Shown here: in pieces, positions 1 through 8,903 of the stretch
Numbering within the stretch: position 1 is the first letter of the stretch
Layout: each line of letters begins with the position of its first letter
Origin: Bowdeniella nasicola
GTDB lineage: Bacteria; Actinomycetota; Actinomycetes; Actinomycetales; Actinomycetaceae
NCBI RefSeq assembly: GCF_900107735.1
Contig: NZ_FNQV01000007.1
Span: 1-64,000, forward strand
Reading direction: 5' to 3'
DNA: 64,000 nucleotides
Translations under genes and position numbers: made by a program
Notes under the pieces: model-generated
Databases searched by the model: none
Told to the model about the DNA's origin: nothing
The model's input: only the letters and a program-made list of their open reading frames with translations

Positions 1-241
1 AACGGAGCGAGAGGATGCGATGCTCACGCTTCTTTGGGAGCCGGTTTGGTGAGGTGCGCGGGCGGGAGGAACGGTCTGTGAGTGGCAGACCAGCGCGATA
101 ACGTGCCGCCCATTTCTGTGCGGTCGAGGGCGAGACTTGGAGCCGTTGGGCTGCGCGCCTGATTGGCCAGCCCTCGTCCACGATCAGGATGGCAAGACGG
201 CGGCGCCCTTCGGGTGTAAGGGGTGCGTTAGCGTGAGACAT
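1..241 (-). CDS. IS481-family transposase, N-terminal part (cut by window edge)
   Basis: Reading the minus strand from the ATG at 241 gives 80 residues beginning MSHANAPLTPEGRRRLA and continuing through WPIRRAAQRLQVSP and TDRSSRPRTSPNRL. This is the N-terminal helix-turn-helix and arginine-rich linker typical of IS481-type DDE transposases. The catalytic core lies beyond the left edge, so whether the element is whole cannot be judged. The start sits against a strong inverted repeat (240-300) that may form part of the element end. Family assignment is from recognised sequence pattern. Confidence 0.85.
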   Translation of the reverse strand, partial: MSHANAPLTPEGRRRLAILIVDEGWPIRRAAQRLQVSPSTAQKWAARYRAGLPLTDRSSRPRTSPNRLPKKREHRILSLR

Positions 242-300
242 GAAGACCTCCGGTGACTGGATGCGAGTGTGGTAACCCACATCCTGCCGGAGGTCTTCAT
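240..300. repeat. 14-bp inverted repeat next to the IS481 transposase start
   Basis: atgaagacctccgg at 240-253 is mirrored exactly by ccggaggtcttcat at 287-300, with 33 bases between. The left arm contains the ATG of the transposase. It could be the terminal region of the insertion sequence or a hairpin blocking read-through transcription into it; no target duplication can be checked because the other end is outside the window. Confidence 0.6.
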
Positions 301-338
301 CTCATCTCGACCGTTCGCAACGTCCCAAGGAACTACAG

Positions 339-352
339 CTAGTGCGCTAGTG
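339..352 (+). promoter_or_regulatory. Tandem ctagtg motif before the MarR gene, possible operator
   Basis: CTAGTGcgCTAGTG lies 9 bases before the ATG of the MarR-type gene. The same bases give the near-palindrome CTAG-TGCG-CTAG. MarR proteins usually repress their own promoter through short palindromes, so an auto-operator is a reasonable inference; no operator consensus is known to me for this protein. Confidence 0.35.
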
Positions 353-360
353 TGTGGGTC

Positions 361-936
361 ATGAGCGAAGAGTTTTCGGCGACGAACTCCGCGATGCTCT
401 ACAACCTGTTCTCTGCCGACCCCGACGAGCAACTCGTGGAGCGCGGAGCCTTGTCCGAAGAAGAGATCGGACAAATCACCGAGGTTATGACGGCGCTAGC
501 CCAGCTGCGCCAAGTCGAAGATGACCTGTTCGAGGCTTCCCAGCGATACATGAAGCTTGGGCGCACCGACATGCAGGCGATCAGGTTCCTCATCGTCGCG
601 CACAACATGGGAACGGCCGTCACGGCTGGGGCGATTGCCGCTCATCTGCGAATCTCGACGGCCTCCACAACCAAGCTTCTCGATCGCTTGGAGCATGGCG
701 GCCACATTACCCGCGAGCCTCACCCCACGGATCGACGCGCGATCGTCATCAAGGTAACCCCCGAGACCATGCGGACCGCGATGTTGACCGTTGGCCGGCA
801 ACACGCCAAACGGCTTCATGCCGCTGCGCGACTCAGCCCAGACGAACGGCGAGTCGTCGTCCGTTTCCTCACCGATATGGCGCAGGAGATCGCCTTGACC
901 GACGGCGAGTGGCACGTAGCGACGCCGGAGCATTAG
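361..936 (+). CDS. MarR-family transcriptional regulator
   Basis: A 191-residue protein with a central winged helix-turn-helix. The segments AIRFLIVAHNMGTAVTAG, AAHLRISTASTTKLLDRL and HITREPHPTDRRAIVIKVT match helix 1, the recognition helix and the DR-containing wing of MarR proteins. The ATG at 361 is preferred over an in-frame GTG at 352, which falls inside the repeat motif. It stands alone between the IS481 remnant and a convergent DinB-like gene, so its target cannot be named from context beyond likely self-control. Confidence 0.85.
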   Translation: MSEEFSATNSAMLYNLFSADPDEQLVERGALSEEEIGQITEVMTALAQLRQVEDDLFEASQRYMKLGRTDMQAIRFLIVAHNMGTAVTAGAIAAHLRISTASTTKLLDRLEHGGHITREPHPTDRRAIVIKVTPETMRTAMLTVGRQHAKRLHAAARLSPDERRVVVRFLTDMAQEIALTDGEWHVATPEH

Positions 937-954
937 CCAAGATGCTCCCCCACA

Positions 955-1686
955 TCATCCGGTGAGTTTCGCCAGATCGCGGGTGATGTAGCGCAGATGA
1001 GCCCACTCCTCTTCTAGGATCACTCGGATACAGTCGCCGACGGTCGGGCGCCAATCATCCCCACCCCACGGGTTGCGCCGTTCTTCGGCTAGTTGGTCAT
1101 CCGTGGCCTGAGCAAGGAAATCGGTGACCATCTGTTGGCGTTGGTGGCGGACCTCGAGAATCTCATCGAAGCTGGGCTCATCGTCGCGGAAGATTGACAC
1201 GTCGAACCCCATCTCGGCGGCCCCGGTGAAGATCTGACCGATCTCGTGGAAGGGCTGGTCCTCTTCGAGGATCCCGCCGCGTAGCCACGCGTCGGTCGCA
1301 AGGATCAAATGCCGCAGTGTCTCCGCCAGCGACCACTCATCATCGACGCACGTATTGATGAGTTCGGCAGGTGTGGCATCGACGAGATCCGCCCAGGCAA
1401 GCTGGACCGCTTCCCACCCCTGCTCCAAACCCGTGACGGTCTGTGCCTTTTGCAGTTCACGCCCCGGGAATTGCCGGTTGAGTTCTGCGTCGACAAATGG
1501 GACAACGTCGACACCGTTGACGATGAGGCTGCCAAAGAATAGGTCATGGCTGTCGATATCTAAGCCATCAACATCAACGCTTCGCATCTTCATGCCGCTG
1601 ACGTCGGAGTGAGCGATAGTTGCGCCCTTAAAGGTCGATCGGATGAACGTTGCACCGTCGAAGTTGGCGCGAGAGTGTGTCTCCAT
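955..1686 (-). CDS. DinB-like (DinB_2) family protein with pentapeptide-like N-terminus
   Basis: A 243-residue protein. Residues 1-45 look like loose pentapeptide repeats (ANFDGATFIRSTFKGATI). The rest is a DinB-like four-helix bundle: DEWSLAETLRHLILATDAWL carries the first metal-site histidine and EEEWAHLRYITRDL the C-terminal one. Such proteins are mostly uncharacterised putative metal-dependent enzymes; a thiol-transferase-like role is possible because this genome makes mycothiol, but that is inference. The ATG at 1686 is chosen because residues upstream of it in frame resemble nothing; the gene is convergent with the MarR gene. Confidence 0.75.
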   Translation of the reverse strand: METHSRANFDGATFIRSTFKGATIAHSDVSGMKMRSVDVDGLDIDSHDLFFGSLIVNGVDVVPFVDAELNRQFPGRELQKAQTVTGLEQGWEAVQLAWADLVDATPAELINTCVDDEWSLAETLRHLILATDAWLRGGILEEDQPFHEIGQIFTGAAEMGFDVSIFRDDEPSFDEILEVRHQRQQMVTDFLAQATDDQLAEERRNPWGGDDWRPTVGDCIRVILEEEWAHLRYITRDLAKLTG

Positions 1687-1751
1687 TGGCCAATCCTCCG
1701 CCGATGGAACCACGCTGTCTAGAGGTGGCGGCGAGAGAAGCCCTCGCTCCC

Positions 1752-2192
1752 TCAGCCGGCCAGAACGTAGCGCAGGGTCTCCACGACTTGATCGGTCGTG
1801 GTGCACCATGCCTGAGCTTGGGCGTCGACTTCCTTCAAGGGGTGAACGATATCGGGATCGTGCAGCGTGATGTACGGCTTGTTGAGCGCTGCGCAGTAGC
1901 CCGCGTCGAATGCCGCATTCCACTGCTTGTATTTGTCACCAAACCGGACGACGACGAGATCGGCCTTCTCAATCAACGTTTGCGTTCGAATCGCATTGAC
2001 CTTCGCCGACTGATGATCGCGCCAGAAATCGCTGGGAACTTCGCCGAGGTGATCGCCTGCCGCATCGCTTGCGGGGTGGTCGGTTACGGGGGCGGTGAAG
2101 ACGATGTCGAGTCCGGCCTCGCGGGCGCCGCGCTCGATCTCCTCTCGCCAGTTGGTGTGGATCTCTCCGGATAGGTAGACAGTGAAAGTCAT
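1752..2192 (-). CDS. YtoQ family protein
   Basis: A 146-residue protein matching the YtoQ family closely along its full length: VYLSGEIHTNWREEIERGA at the start, then FTAPVTDHPASD, NAIRTQTLIEKADLVVVRFG, DKYKQWNAAFDAGY and a C-terminal QVVETLRYV. The fold is related to nucleoside 2-deoxyribosyltransferases but the substrate is unknown. It lies upstream of the DinB-like gene on the same strand, 65 bases apart, so co-transcription is possible. Confidence 0.85.
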   Translation of the reverse strand: MTFTVYLSGEIHTNWREEIERGAREAGLDIVFTAPVTDHPASDAAGDHLGEVPSDFWRDHQSAKVNAIRTQTLIEKADLVVVRFGDKYKQWNAAFDAGYCAALNKPYITLHDPDIVHPLKEVDAQAQAWCTTTDQVVETLRYVLAG

Positions 2193-2301
2193 CGCTCAAC
2201 GCTCCTTCGTCACGACGTGGTTCTGACCTCCACGCTACCCATCGCTCGAAACCTGACAACAGGAGCGAGGAGAAATCCGCGCTATCAGTAAACTGGCGAG
2301 C

Positions 2302-2528
2302 ATGAGGAAGAGACTCTCCGCGCTCCTTCTCGCCTTTAGCCTTTGCCTCGCCGCCTGTTCACAGCAGAGCACACAGCCCGACGCCGCGAGCTCTTCTCCT
2401 CAGTCGGCGGCCACCACGTCACCGGCCGATGCGGCCGCCGACCAGCAGTTCCCCGATGTCGTCAACCGTTCAGCATTCCAGATGGCGTCACGGAGGTCGT
2501 GATCGAGGGCCCGTCGAGCGCGCGGTAG
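2302..2528 (+). pseudogene. Broken lipoprotein gene
   Basis: From the ATG at 2302 the frame encodes a clear lipoprotein signal: MRKR, a hydrophobic core, and lipobox LAAC with the cysteine near residue 19, followed by a Ser/Thr/Ala-rich linker. The frame stops at 2502, only 66 residues in. A neighbouring frame continues with PFSIPDGVTEVVIEGPSSAR before its own stop at 2528, which reads like protein sequence. I infer a gene shortened by a frameshift and by loss of its 3' part; a genuine short lipoprotein is the alternative. Confidence 0.5.
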
Positions 2529-2547
2529 CACTCACAAATCGCGCGGT

Positions 2548-4919
2548 CTAAACCTCCCAGCGCACGTTGGCGACGTCCTTGTCTTGTCGAAATCCGCGCC
2601 ACGATGCCTGGCGAACTCGGCCGTGCCGGGTGCGGCCCGCAAGTGCGACTTCGCCAACGAGTTTGGGGCTCACCCACCACGCATCGCTGCTGTCTTCTTT
2701 CGGAACGTCGTCGATGGGCGGGGTCTTGCGTTCAATTCGGCGGAGCGTCTTCTCGATTTCGGTTAGTTGGGAGTCGGTGAACCCTGTGCCAACGCGGCCG
2801 GCATAGCGCAACTCGCCGTCGTCGCTTGGCACCGCGACAAGGAGGGAGCCGATTTTCCTTCGCGTGCCCCCTTGCCTTCGCGAGCGCCGATGATGACGAC
2901 TTCTTGATGCTGGTGCGTCTTGAGCTTCAGCCAGGCAGTGGCCCGTTTACCGGGCAGGTAGGTCGAGTCCATCCGCTTCGCGACGACACCCTCGAGCCCG
3001 AGCTCGCGGCTCGCAGCGCTTGCCGTGGCAAGGTTGCCGGTGAACTCCGGCGGAACAGCGACGTATTCGCCGTCGGCGACGTGTTCCTTCAGGAGCTTGC
3101 GTCGCTCCTCGTAGGTTTCTTTGAGAAGCGAGCGCTCGCCGAGACGCAAGATATCGAACACCATGTAGCGCAATTCCGCGTCGTCGGGCACCTCCTCATC
3201 GCCCTTCAGGACGGCTTGCAGGAGGCTGAAGTCTGGGCGGCCGTCCTCATCGAGGGCGACGAGCTCGCCGTCGAGAATAGCCTCGCCATCGATCAATTCG
3301 ACCAGTTCGGATGCTTGCGGAAGGACCTCAGTGAGGTCCTTGCCGTTGCGGCTCGCGAGTGTCACCGAGTCTTCCGTGACGCCAGCAATGATGCGGTAGC
3401 CGTCCCACTTCATCTCGAAGGCCCACCGCTCGCCGTCGCTCTCCCCCAGGCTGATGTCGGCGGGGTTACCGACACTGCACAGCATTGGCTCAGGTAGGTC
3501 GGCGACGCTGATGGAGGTGTGCGCCTCAGGTTCATCGGCGGTCTCGGGTTGGTCCTTCATGAGCTGCATGAGCCACGTGTCTTCGCCACCCATACCTTTC
3601 GTGCGGATGAGGGCGAACCGCCGAGGCACGCCGCCGAGCCCGCCATCCGGTTTGCCGTGCAGGAGTGCGATGATCTCCTTGCCCTCACGCCACTTCTCGC
3701 GTTCGTAGGTGCCCGCGTCCCAGATGGTGACCTCGCCGGCGCCATATTCGCCTTTGGCGATCGTGCCTTCGAATGTGCCGTATTCGAGCGGATGGTCCTC
3801 GGTCTGGACGGCGAGCCGGTTGAGGTTGCGCCTCAGTGGCACTCCCTTGGGGACCGCCCAGCTCACCAGCACGCCCGCATATTCGAGCCGGAAATCCCAG
3901 TGGAGGTTACGAGCGTGATGTTCCTGAATGACGAAACTTGGTTGGTCGCTGTCCGCTGCGTGAGGCCTTGTCGTGGGGACCGGCTCGGCGGTCTTCGTCG
4001 CATCGCGCATCGAGCGGTAGGTATCGAGCCGGTCGGCCCCGAGAGCAGCGATCGGATCGATGCCCTGCGCGACGCGTTCAAGGACTTCTTCGTAATCCAG
4101 CTGACGCAACTCTCCCGATTCGATCTCCTCCCACGTTCGGGGAGCCGCGACCATAGGAGTGGTCCGGCCGCGCAGCGAGTAGGGGCTGACCGTGGTCTTC
4201 GACGCGCTATTTTGCGACCAGTCGATGAAGACCTTCCCGGCCCGGTCCGCTCGCTTCATGGTGGAGATGACCTCATCGGGATGGTCCGCCTCCAACGCCT
4301 TGGCGAGTTCATGCGCGACCTTGGAGACCTGATCAGAATTTGAGCGTCCGTCGAGCGCTGTATACAGGTGGATTCCCTTTGAACCGGACGTGACCGGGAA
4401 CGTCGCCATGCCCATGTCGTCGAGGATCTCGCGGCACCACGACGCCACCTCCGCACACTCCGCGAGCCCAACGCCCTCGCCCGGGTCGAGGTCGAGAACG
4501 AGTCGGTCAGGATTGCGCGGCTGGCCGTTGCGCCCAAATCGCCACTGCGGGGTGTGCAGTTCGAGAGCCGCGACCTGCGCAAACCACGCGAGGACCGCAG
4601 GCTCGTCGGCAATCGGATAGGTGTTCGTACGACTCTTGTGCTTAATGTTCCCGGTGGGAATCCACTCGGGCGCCGAATCTTCCAGGTCCTTGCGGAAGAA
4701 GACTTTTCCGGGCTTTTCCGCGGTCCCAACCCCGTCGACCCAGCGTTTGCGAGTCACCGGGCGTCGCGTGATTTGCGGGATGAGAACATCGGCGACGGCG
4801 AGGTAGTAGTGAATGACGTCGGCCTTGGTGGTCCCCGTCTCGGGGTAGAGCACCTTATCGAGGTTCGTGACGGTCAGTGAACGATCACCGACCTGAAATG
4901 TCTTGCCTTGCCGCGCCAT
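2548..4919 (-). pseudogene. ligD: Multifunctional NHEJ DNA ligase LigD with a one-base frameshift
   Basis: LigD repairs double-strand breaks with Ku. Domains run polymerase-phosphoesterase-ligase, as in mycobacteria. Residues 1-300 are the archaeo-eukaryotic primase-type polymerase, with LDLD at 142-145; 330-460 are the phosphoesterase (HHARNLHWDFRLE); from about 475 comes the ATP-dependent ligase with active-site lysine 504 in EMKWDGYR. The first frame ends at 2763 after a nonsense tail. The correct C-terminus (VPSDDGELRYAGRVGTGF to NVRWEV) follows in another frame to a stop at 2548. Restoring one base in the T run at 2853-2856 rejoins them into about 790 residues with the canonical REGKGAREGK-IGSLLVAV junction. 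Real mutation or sequencing error are both possible. Confidence 0.9.
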
Positions 4920-4948
4920 CGCTGCCCTTTCCTCGGTAGTGTCATGGT

Positions 4949-5785
4949 ATGCGAGCGATATGGACCGGAGCCATCACATTCGGGCTGGTGAATGTCCCCG
5001 TCAAGGCATACAGCGCCGTAGAAGACCACGACATCTCCTTCCATCAGGTGCACGATGCCGACGGTGGCCGCATCCGCTATGAGCGACGCTGCGAGGTGTG
5101 CGGCAAAAAGGTCGAGTACAAGAACATCGACAAAGCGTTCGAAGAGGACGATAAGACCGTCATCATGACGGATGAGGATTTCGAGTCACTACCGGAATCC
5201 GAGAACGACGAAATCGAGGTCGTCCAATTCGTGCCATCGGACCAGGTCGATCCGATCATGCTCGAAAACACCTATTACCTCGAGCCGGCCGGCAAATCCC
5301 CAAAGTCCTACCTCTTGCTGCGCCAAACCCTGGAAAAGACGGACCGCACCGCTATTGTCACGTTCGCGCTGCGGCACAAAACTCGCCTCGGCGCCCTGCG
5401 GGTGCGCGGAAAGGTGCTCGTGCTCCAGGGATTGCTCTGGGCCGATGAAGTTCGCGAAGTTGATTTCAAGGGCACGAAGTCACGCGCGAAGATCTCCGAT
5501 AAGGAACTCGAGCTCGCGGGTGCGCTCGTCGACCAATTCGCCTCAGACTTCACGCCCGAGAAGTTCGAAGACGAATACCAGATCGAGCTACGCAAACTCA
5601 TCGACGCCAAACTCAAAGCCGGCGACACCATCGATACCGAAGCAACCTTCGGGGAGCGCCCCGACGATGAGTCGGCGGACGATGCCGAAGTCGTCGATCT
5701 GATGGAGGCGCTTAAAGCGTCACTCGATAAGAAGCGCAAGAAGCCCGCCAAGAAGACGACGAAGAAGAGCTCCAAAAGCGCCTAG
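4949..5785 (+). CDS. ku: Non-homologous end-joining protein Ku
   Basis: A 278-residue bacterial Ku homodimer subunit that encircles DNA ends and recruits LigD. It begins MRAIWTGAITFGLVNVPVK, the hallmark Ku start, includes CEVCGKKVEY, and ends in a lysine-rich tail (KKRKKPAKKTTKKSSKS) of the kind that lets Ku slide inward and bind DNA. Its start lies 29 bases from the start of ligD on the opposite strand, so the pair share one very small divergent promoter region. Confidence 0.95.
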   Translation: MRAIWTGAITFGLVNVPVKAYSAVEDHDISFHQVHDADGGRIRYERRCEVCGKKVEYKNIDKAFEEDDKTVIMTDEDFESLPESENDEIEVVQFVPSDQVDPIMLENTYYLEPAGKSPKSYLLLRQTLEKTDRTAIVTFALRHKTRLGALRVRGKVLVLQGLLWADEVREVDFKGTKSRAKISDKELELAGALVDQFASDFTPEKFEDEYQIELRKLIDAKLKAGDTIDTEATFGERPDDESADDAEVVDLMEALKASLDKKRKKPAKKTTKKSSKSA

Positions 5786-5800
5786 TACCGCGAGGAAGTC

Positions 5801-6760
5801 GTGAGTAGCGCTGATCGATGGGAGCGGTTCGATTTGTCCCATGCCGCTTCGCCCGCCCCCGTGTTCCGAGCCCGCGGAGCCGGCATCTACGTCCTCGAGT
5901 TCGCTAACGGCGAGTACTACGTCGGGAAAACAACGAATCCCACCCAGCGGCTCACAACCCACGTCCGGCGCTGGGGCGATGTTTCAGCAATTCTCTTTCG
6001 TGATGTCGCCTACGAGGACCTCGACAGCATCGAGCGCGCCACAATTAGACAACGTCGGGCGGCGGGTTGGAAGCTGCGCAACGTCAAACATAATCCGGGT
6101 CATGCTCAGCCCAGCACTTTCGATGATGTGCTGCCCGTTGTCGAACAGCATCATTGGGCACTCGGCAATGCTTCGTACGATCTGGCTGAGCTGGTTGTCG
6201 CCGCGAAGAGGGACACTGAACGCCCAACAAAACTCACGAATTCGACTCTCGGCTCCACTCAGCTCTATCCCGGTTTACGGGTTGCGGAAGCTGTGCTCCT
6301 CGACCTTGCAAGTGTCATCGAAAGCGGCATTCCCGAAGTCGTGAGCACCGAGCGAACCTACTGGACGATTACGGACTACCCCGCGACATCAGGTGGTCGG
6401 TTCGCCACGTTGAATGTCGGTGATATGGAAATCCTCTTCTTTCCTCGTTCGCGTGGGGATCACTCGGGATTGGCAGCCATCCTTAACGTCGCACCCGATG
6501 ACCGTCTGCCATGTCGCATCGCCGGAGGATACACGGCTCCAAATTTCACCAGTTACCGCGCGTCGGGCCCGGTGACTCACCTCATCGTCCCCCTAGGTCG
6601 TGTGTATGACGCGCTCCAACACCCCACAGTTCTAGCGTCGCTGCGAAAGCTAGTACTCATGCTGATGAGGTCCTCGACATCTGCCAAGTTCGCACGATGG
6701 CATAGTGCTGAACTTGCTCGCAGGGCCTTTGCGATCATCGCAGACGAGCAATCGCAATAA
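5801..6760 (+). CDS. GIY-YIG nuclease-domain protein
   Basis: A 319-residue protein starting at GTG 5801 after GAGGAAG. Residues 27-80 carry a GIY-YIG-like core: GIYVLEFANGEYYVGKTTNPTQRL, then HVRRW and an ERATIRQRR segment with the expected glutamate. The remaining 230 residues match no family I recognise and contain no obvious DNA-binding motif. It starts 15 bases after ku on the same strand, so it may be co-transcribed with it; a role in DNA end processing would be inference from context only. Confidence 0.7.
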   Translation: MSSADRWERFDLSHAASPAPVFRARGAGIYVLEFANGEYYVGKTTNPTQRLTTHVRRWGDVSAILFRDVAYEDLDSIERATIRQRRAAGWKLRNVKHNPGHAQPSTFDDVLPVVEQHHWALGNASYDLAELVVAAKRDTERPTKLTNSTLGSTQLYPGLRVAEAVLLDLASVIESGIPEVVSTERTYWTITDYPATSGGRFATLNVGDMEILFFPRSRGDHSGLAAILNVAPDDRLPCRIAGGYTAPNFTSYRASGPVTHLIVPLGRVYDALQHPTVLASLRKLVLMLMRSSTSAKFARWHSAELARRAFAIIADEQSQ

Positions 6761-6820
6761 CCCCTACATTGCCGCTGAAGCGTGCCACCCTGCGCGTCAG
6801 CCAGCCGTTAGCCTTGTCAG

Positions 6821-7372
6821 ATGAGGACTGTCTATCCCCTTCGCACTGATCGGCTCCTCCTGCGACGCCTGGTCGAGGAGGACATCGATGTCATCACCGA
6901 GTATCGCAATGACCCAAAAATCGCAGAATTTCAGGATTGGGAGCTTCCGGTAACGCGCGAAAGAGTCGACCGTCAGGTCGCCAGGATGTCGACTTGGACC
7001 GATATCGTTCCCGGCGAACCATGCAATATCGGCATCGAATACGACGGCGAGCTCATCGGTGATCTGTATGTCGGGCTCGACGAACACGGTGGCGTGGCAG
7101 AAATCGGCTTCACATTGCGAGCGGGATACCAGGGCAGAGGCTTTGCGCATGAAGCGGCGCATGCACTCATCACCGATCTCATCGAACGTCTAGGCTGCCA
7201 TCGGATTTTTGGCCAGCTCTCCCCCAAAAATGCCCGATCCGCCGCTCTGCTCGCAAAACTCGGCATGCATCTCGAATGTCTGTCTCCAAAGTCCTTCTGG
7301 TGCCGCGGCGCATGGGACGACAACATGGTCTACGCCATGAGCGATTCCGAGTGGCGCGCAAGCGCGGTGTAG
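6821..7372 (+). CDS. GNAT-family N-acetyltransferase (RimJ/RimL-like)
   Basis: A 183-residue acetyltransferase beginning TDRLLLRRLVEEDIDVITEYRND, the usual opening of RimJ/RimL-type GNATs. The acetyl-CoA binding motif A is visible as GYQGRGFAHEAA, and the PKNARSAALLAKLGM segment is the standard helix after it. The substrate is unknown; family members acetylate protein N-termini or small amines. It is the last apparently intact core gene before the mobile zone. Confidence 0.85.
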   Translation: MRTVYPLRTDRLLLRRLVEEDIDVITEYRNDPKIAEFQDWELPVTRERVDRQVARMSTWTDIVPGEPCNIGIEYDGELIGDLYVGLDEHGGVAEIGFTLRAGYQGRGFAHEAAHALITDLIERLGCHRIFGQLSPKNARSAALLAKLGMHLECLSPKSFWCRGAWDDNMVYAMSDSEWRASAV

Positions 7373-7443
7373 TAAAGCACTTCAGTGCAGCACGAACAGC
7401 GCGAGTGCTCGGCTGGGTGATCCCTGTCGCTGCCTGTTCATAT

Positions 7444-8829
7444 TCACGCTGTAGCACGTCTCGGAAGCGGCTGATAGCGGTCGCGCGCACGCTTCAAGTC
7501 ACGCGCCTCAAGCAATCCTTCGTCATAGTCAGCCTGGACGCGAGCGAGTTTTGCACGAAGGTCACTAAGTTCTTTGTCGATGGAGGCAACGTCACCTTTG
7601 TTGGCTTGAGGCAGCAGGTCCGCCAGGTCGTCACGACCGAGGCGAGCACGGATAACGGCCAGCACGAAATCATCGACACCGTGAGAGCGCACTAAACCAC
7701 ACGCAGCACATCGGTAGCGATCGGAGTGCGTACGCATTGGTTGACCACACTCGTCACAGACATAAAGGCCAGAACCAAGATGACGGCGCGTGTTACGACG
7801 CTCTTTATTGGTCAATCGGTCGGGACTATCGAGCTCTTCTTGCACGCGCCACCAAAGATCGGGCGGAACAATCGGCTCCCACTGTCCTACGACAGGCTCG
7901 TTGGTGTCAGGATCACGCACGATATTGGCGTGACGGATGTACTTATCCTTCACGCCCTTACCCCTGGCCTTCTTATAAGTGGAATACCCAGCGTAAACCG
8001 GGTTACGCACAATGGAGTGAAGTGATGTATATGCCCACGGTTGCGCGCCGGGAACAGGTTTCTCTGCCTGGCCTGCAGCGCGGCGGCGGGCGTTGCGTTC
8101 CTTGACCACGGTGTGCATATGCCGTGGAGTGGTCGGAATATCCGGCAAGCCCGGCTGGTCTGAGCCAGACAGGGCGCGGGCGATGTCGCGCATGGAATTA
8201 CCACGCTCAAGAGCACGGTAAATACCTAAAACAGCTTCAGCCTCAGAAGGGATAACCTCGCCGGCAGAGGTGTAACCGATAGGACGTACGCCACCAGAAC
8301 ACCAGCGACCCTGCTCAGCACGCTGTCGTTGAGCACGGGACTGCCTAGCCCCTTTGCGCTCTACCTCGCTGAAGGCCACGGCTGCTTTGATACGTGCGTA
8401 GATTCTGCCGCCATCGGTGGCGAGGTCAGCATCGCCGTTCGCGGTAACGAGCTTGAGTCCATGCTGCTCGGCCCTGTCGATCCACTCTTCAAGCTGTGCG
8501 GGCTGTCGTGTGAGACGGTCGAAATCCCAGCAGATGATTGCCTCGATTTCTCCGCGCTCATAACTGGCGACCATCGCGTCGTAGCCAGGACGATCTACGT
8601 CTTTCTTAGAGGCAGAGATCGACTGATCTACATAGGTATGTACGACCGTCCAGCCGCGCCGCGACCGCAAGGTGCTCGAGGAGGGATCACCCCACGAGGG
8701 CGGTGGTGAGCAGCGCATAGTCAGCACCGAGTAGCGCCGTGAACCACGTCGAGATTGAGATACAGACGACCCGGCAGGGAATGACTTCTCCCGTAAGGCA
8801 CGGAGGCCCCCCAAGGCCGAGTGGAGCAT
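7444..8829 (-). pseudogene. Large serine recombinase/integrase, N-terminus degenerate
   Basis: From about position 8655 leftward the product is a clear serine recombinase: RGWTVVHTYVDQSISASK, CWDFDRLTRQP, RIYARIKAAVAFSEVERKGAR, then the recombinase domain (RNPVYAGYSTYK), a zinc ribbon (CDECGQPMRTHSDRYRCAACG) and a coiled coil. The first 58 residues do not resemble the normal N-terminus, and the catalytic serine motif is not visible in any frame. The C-terminus also ends abruptly just after the coiled coil. I treat it as an inactivated integrase of an old phage or integrative element. Confidence 0.75.
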
Positions 8830-8903
8830 CGCGCACGGCGACCGGGAAAGTAGCCGGACAACTATTCCCCGTCTCCGGACAGTTCAAGCTGTCTGGAGTT
8901 GTC

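Noticed and set aside
2850-2860. Programmed frameshift in ligD
   Set aside because: The A-run is short and there is no stem-loop or shifted stop arrangement typical of programmed sites; deletion or sequencing error fits better.
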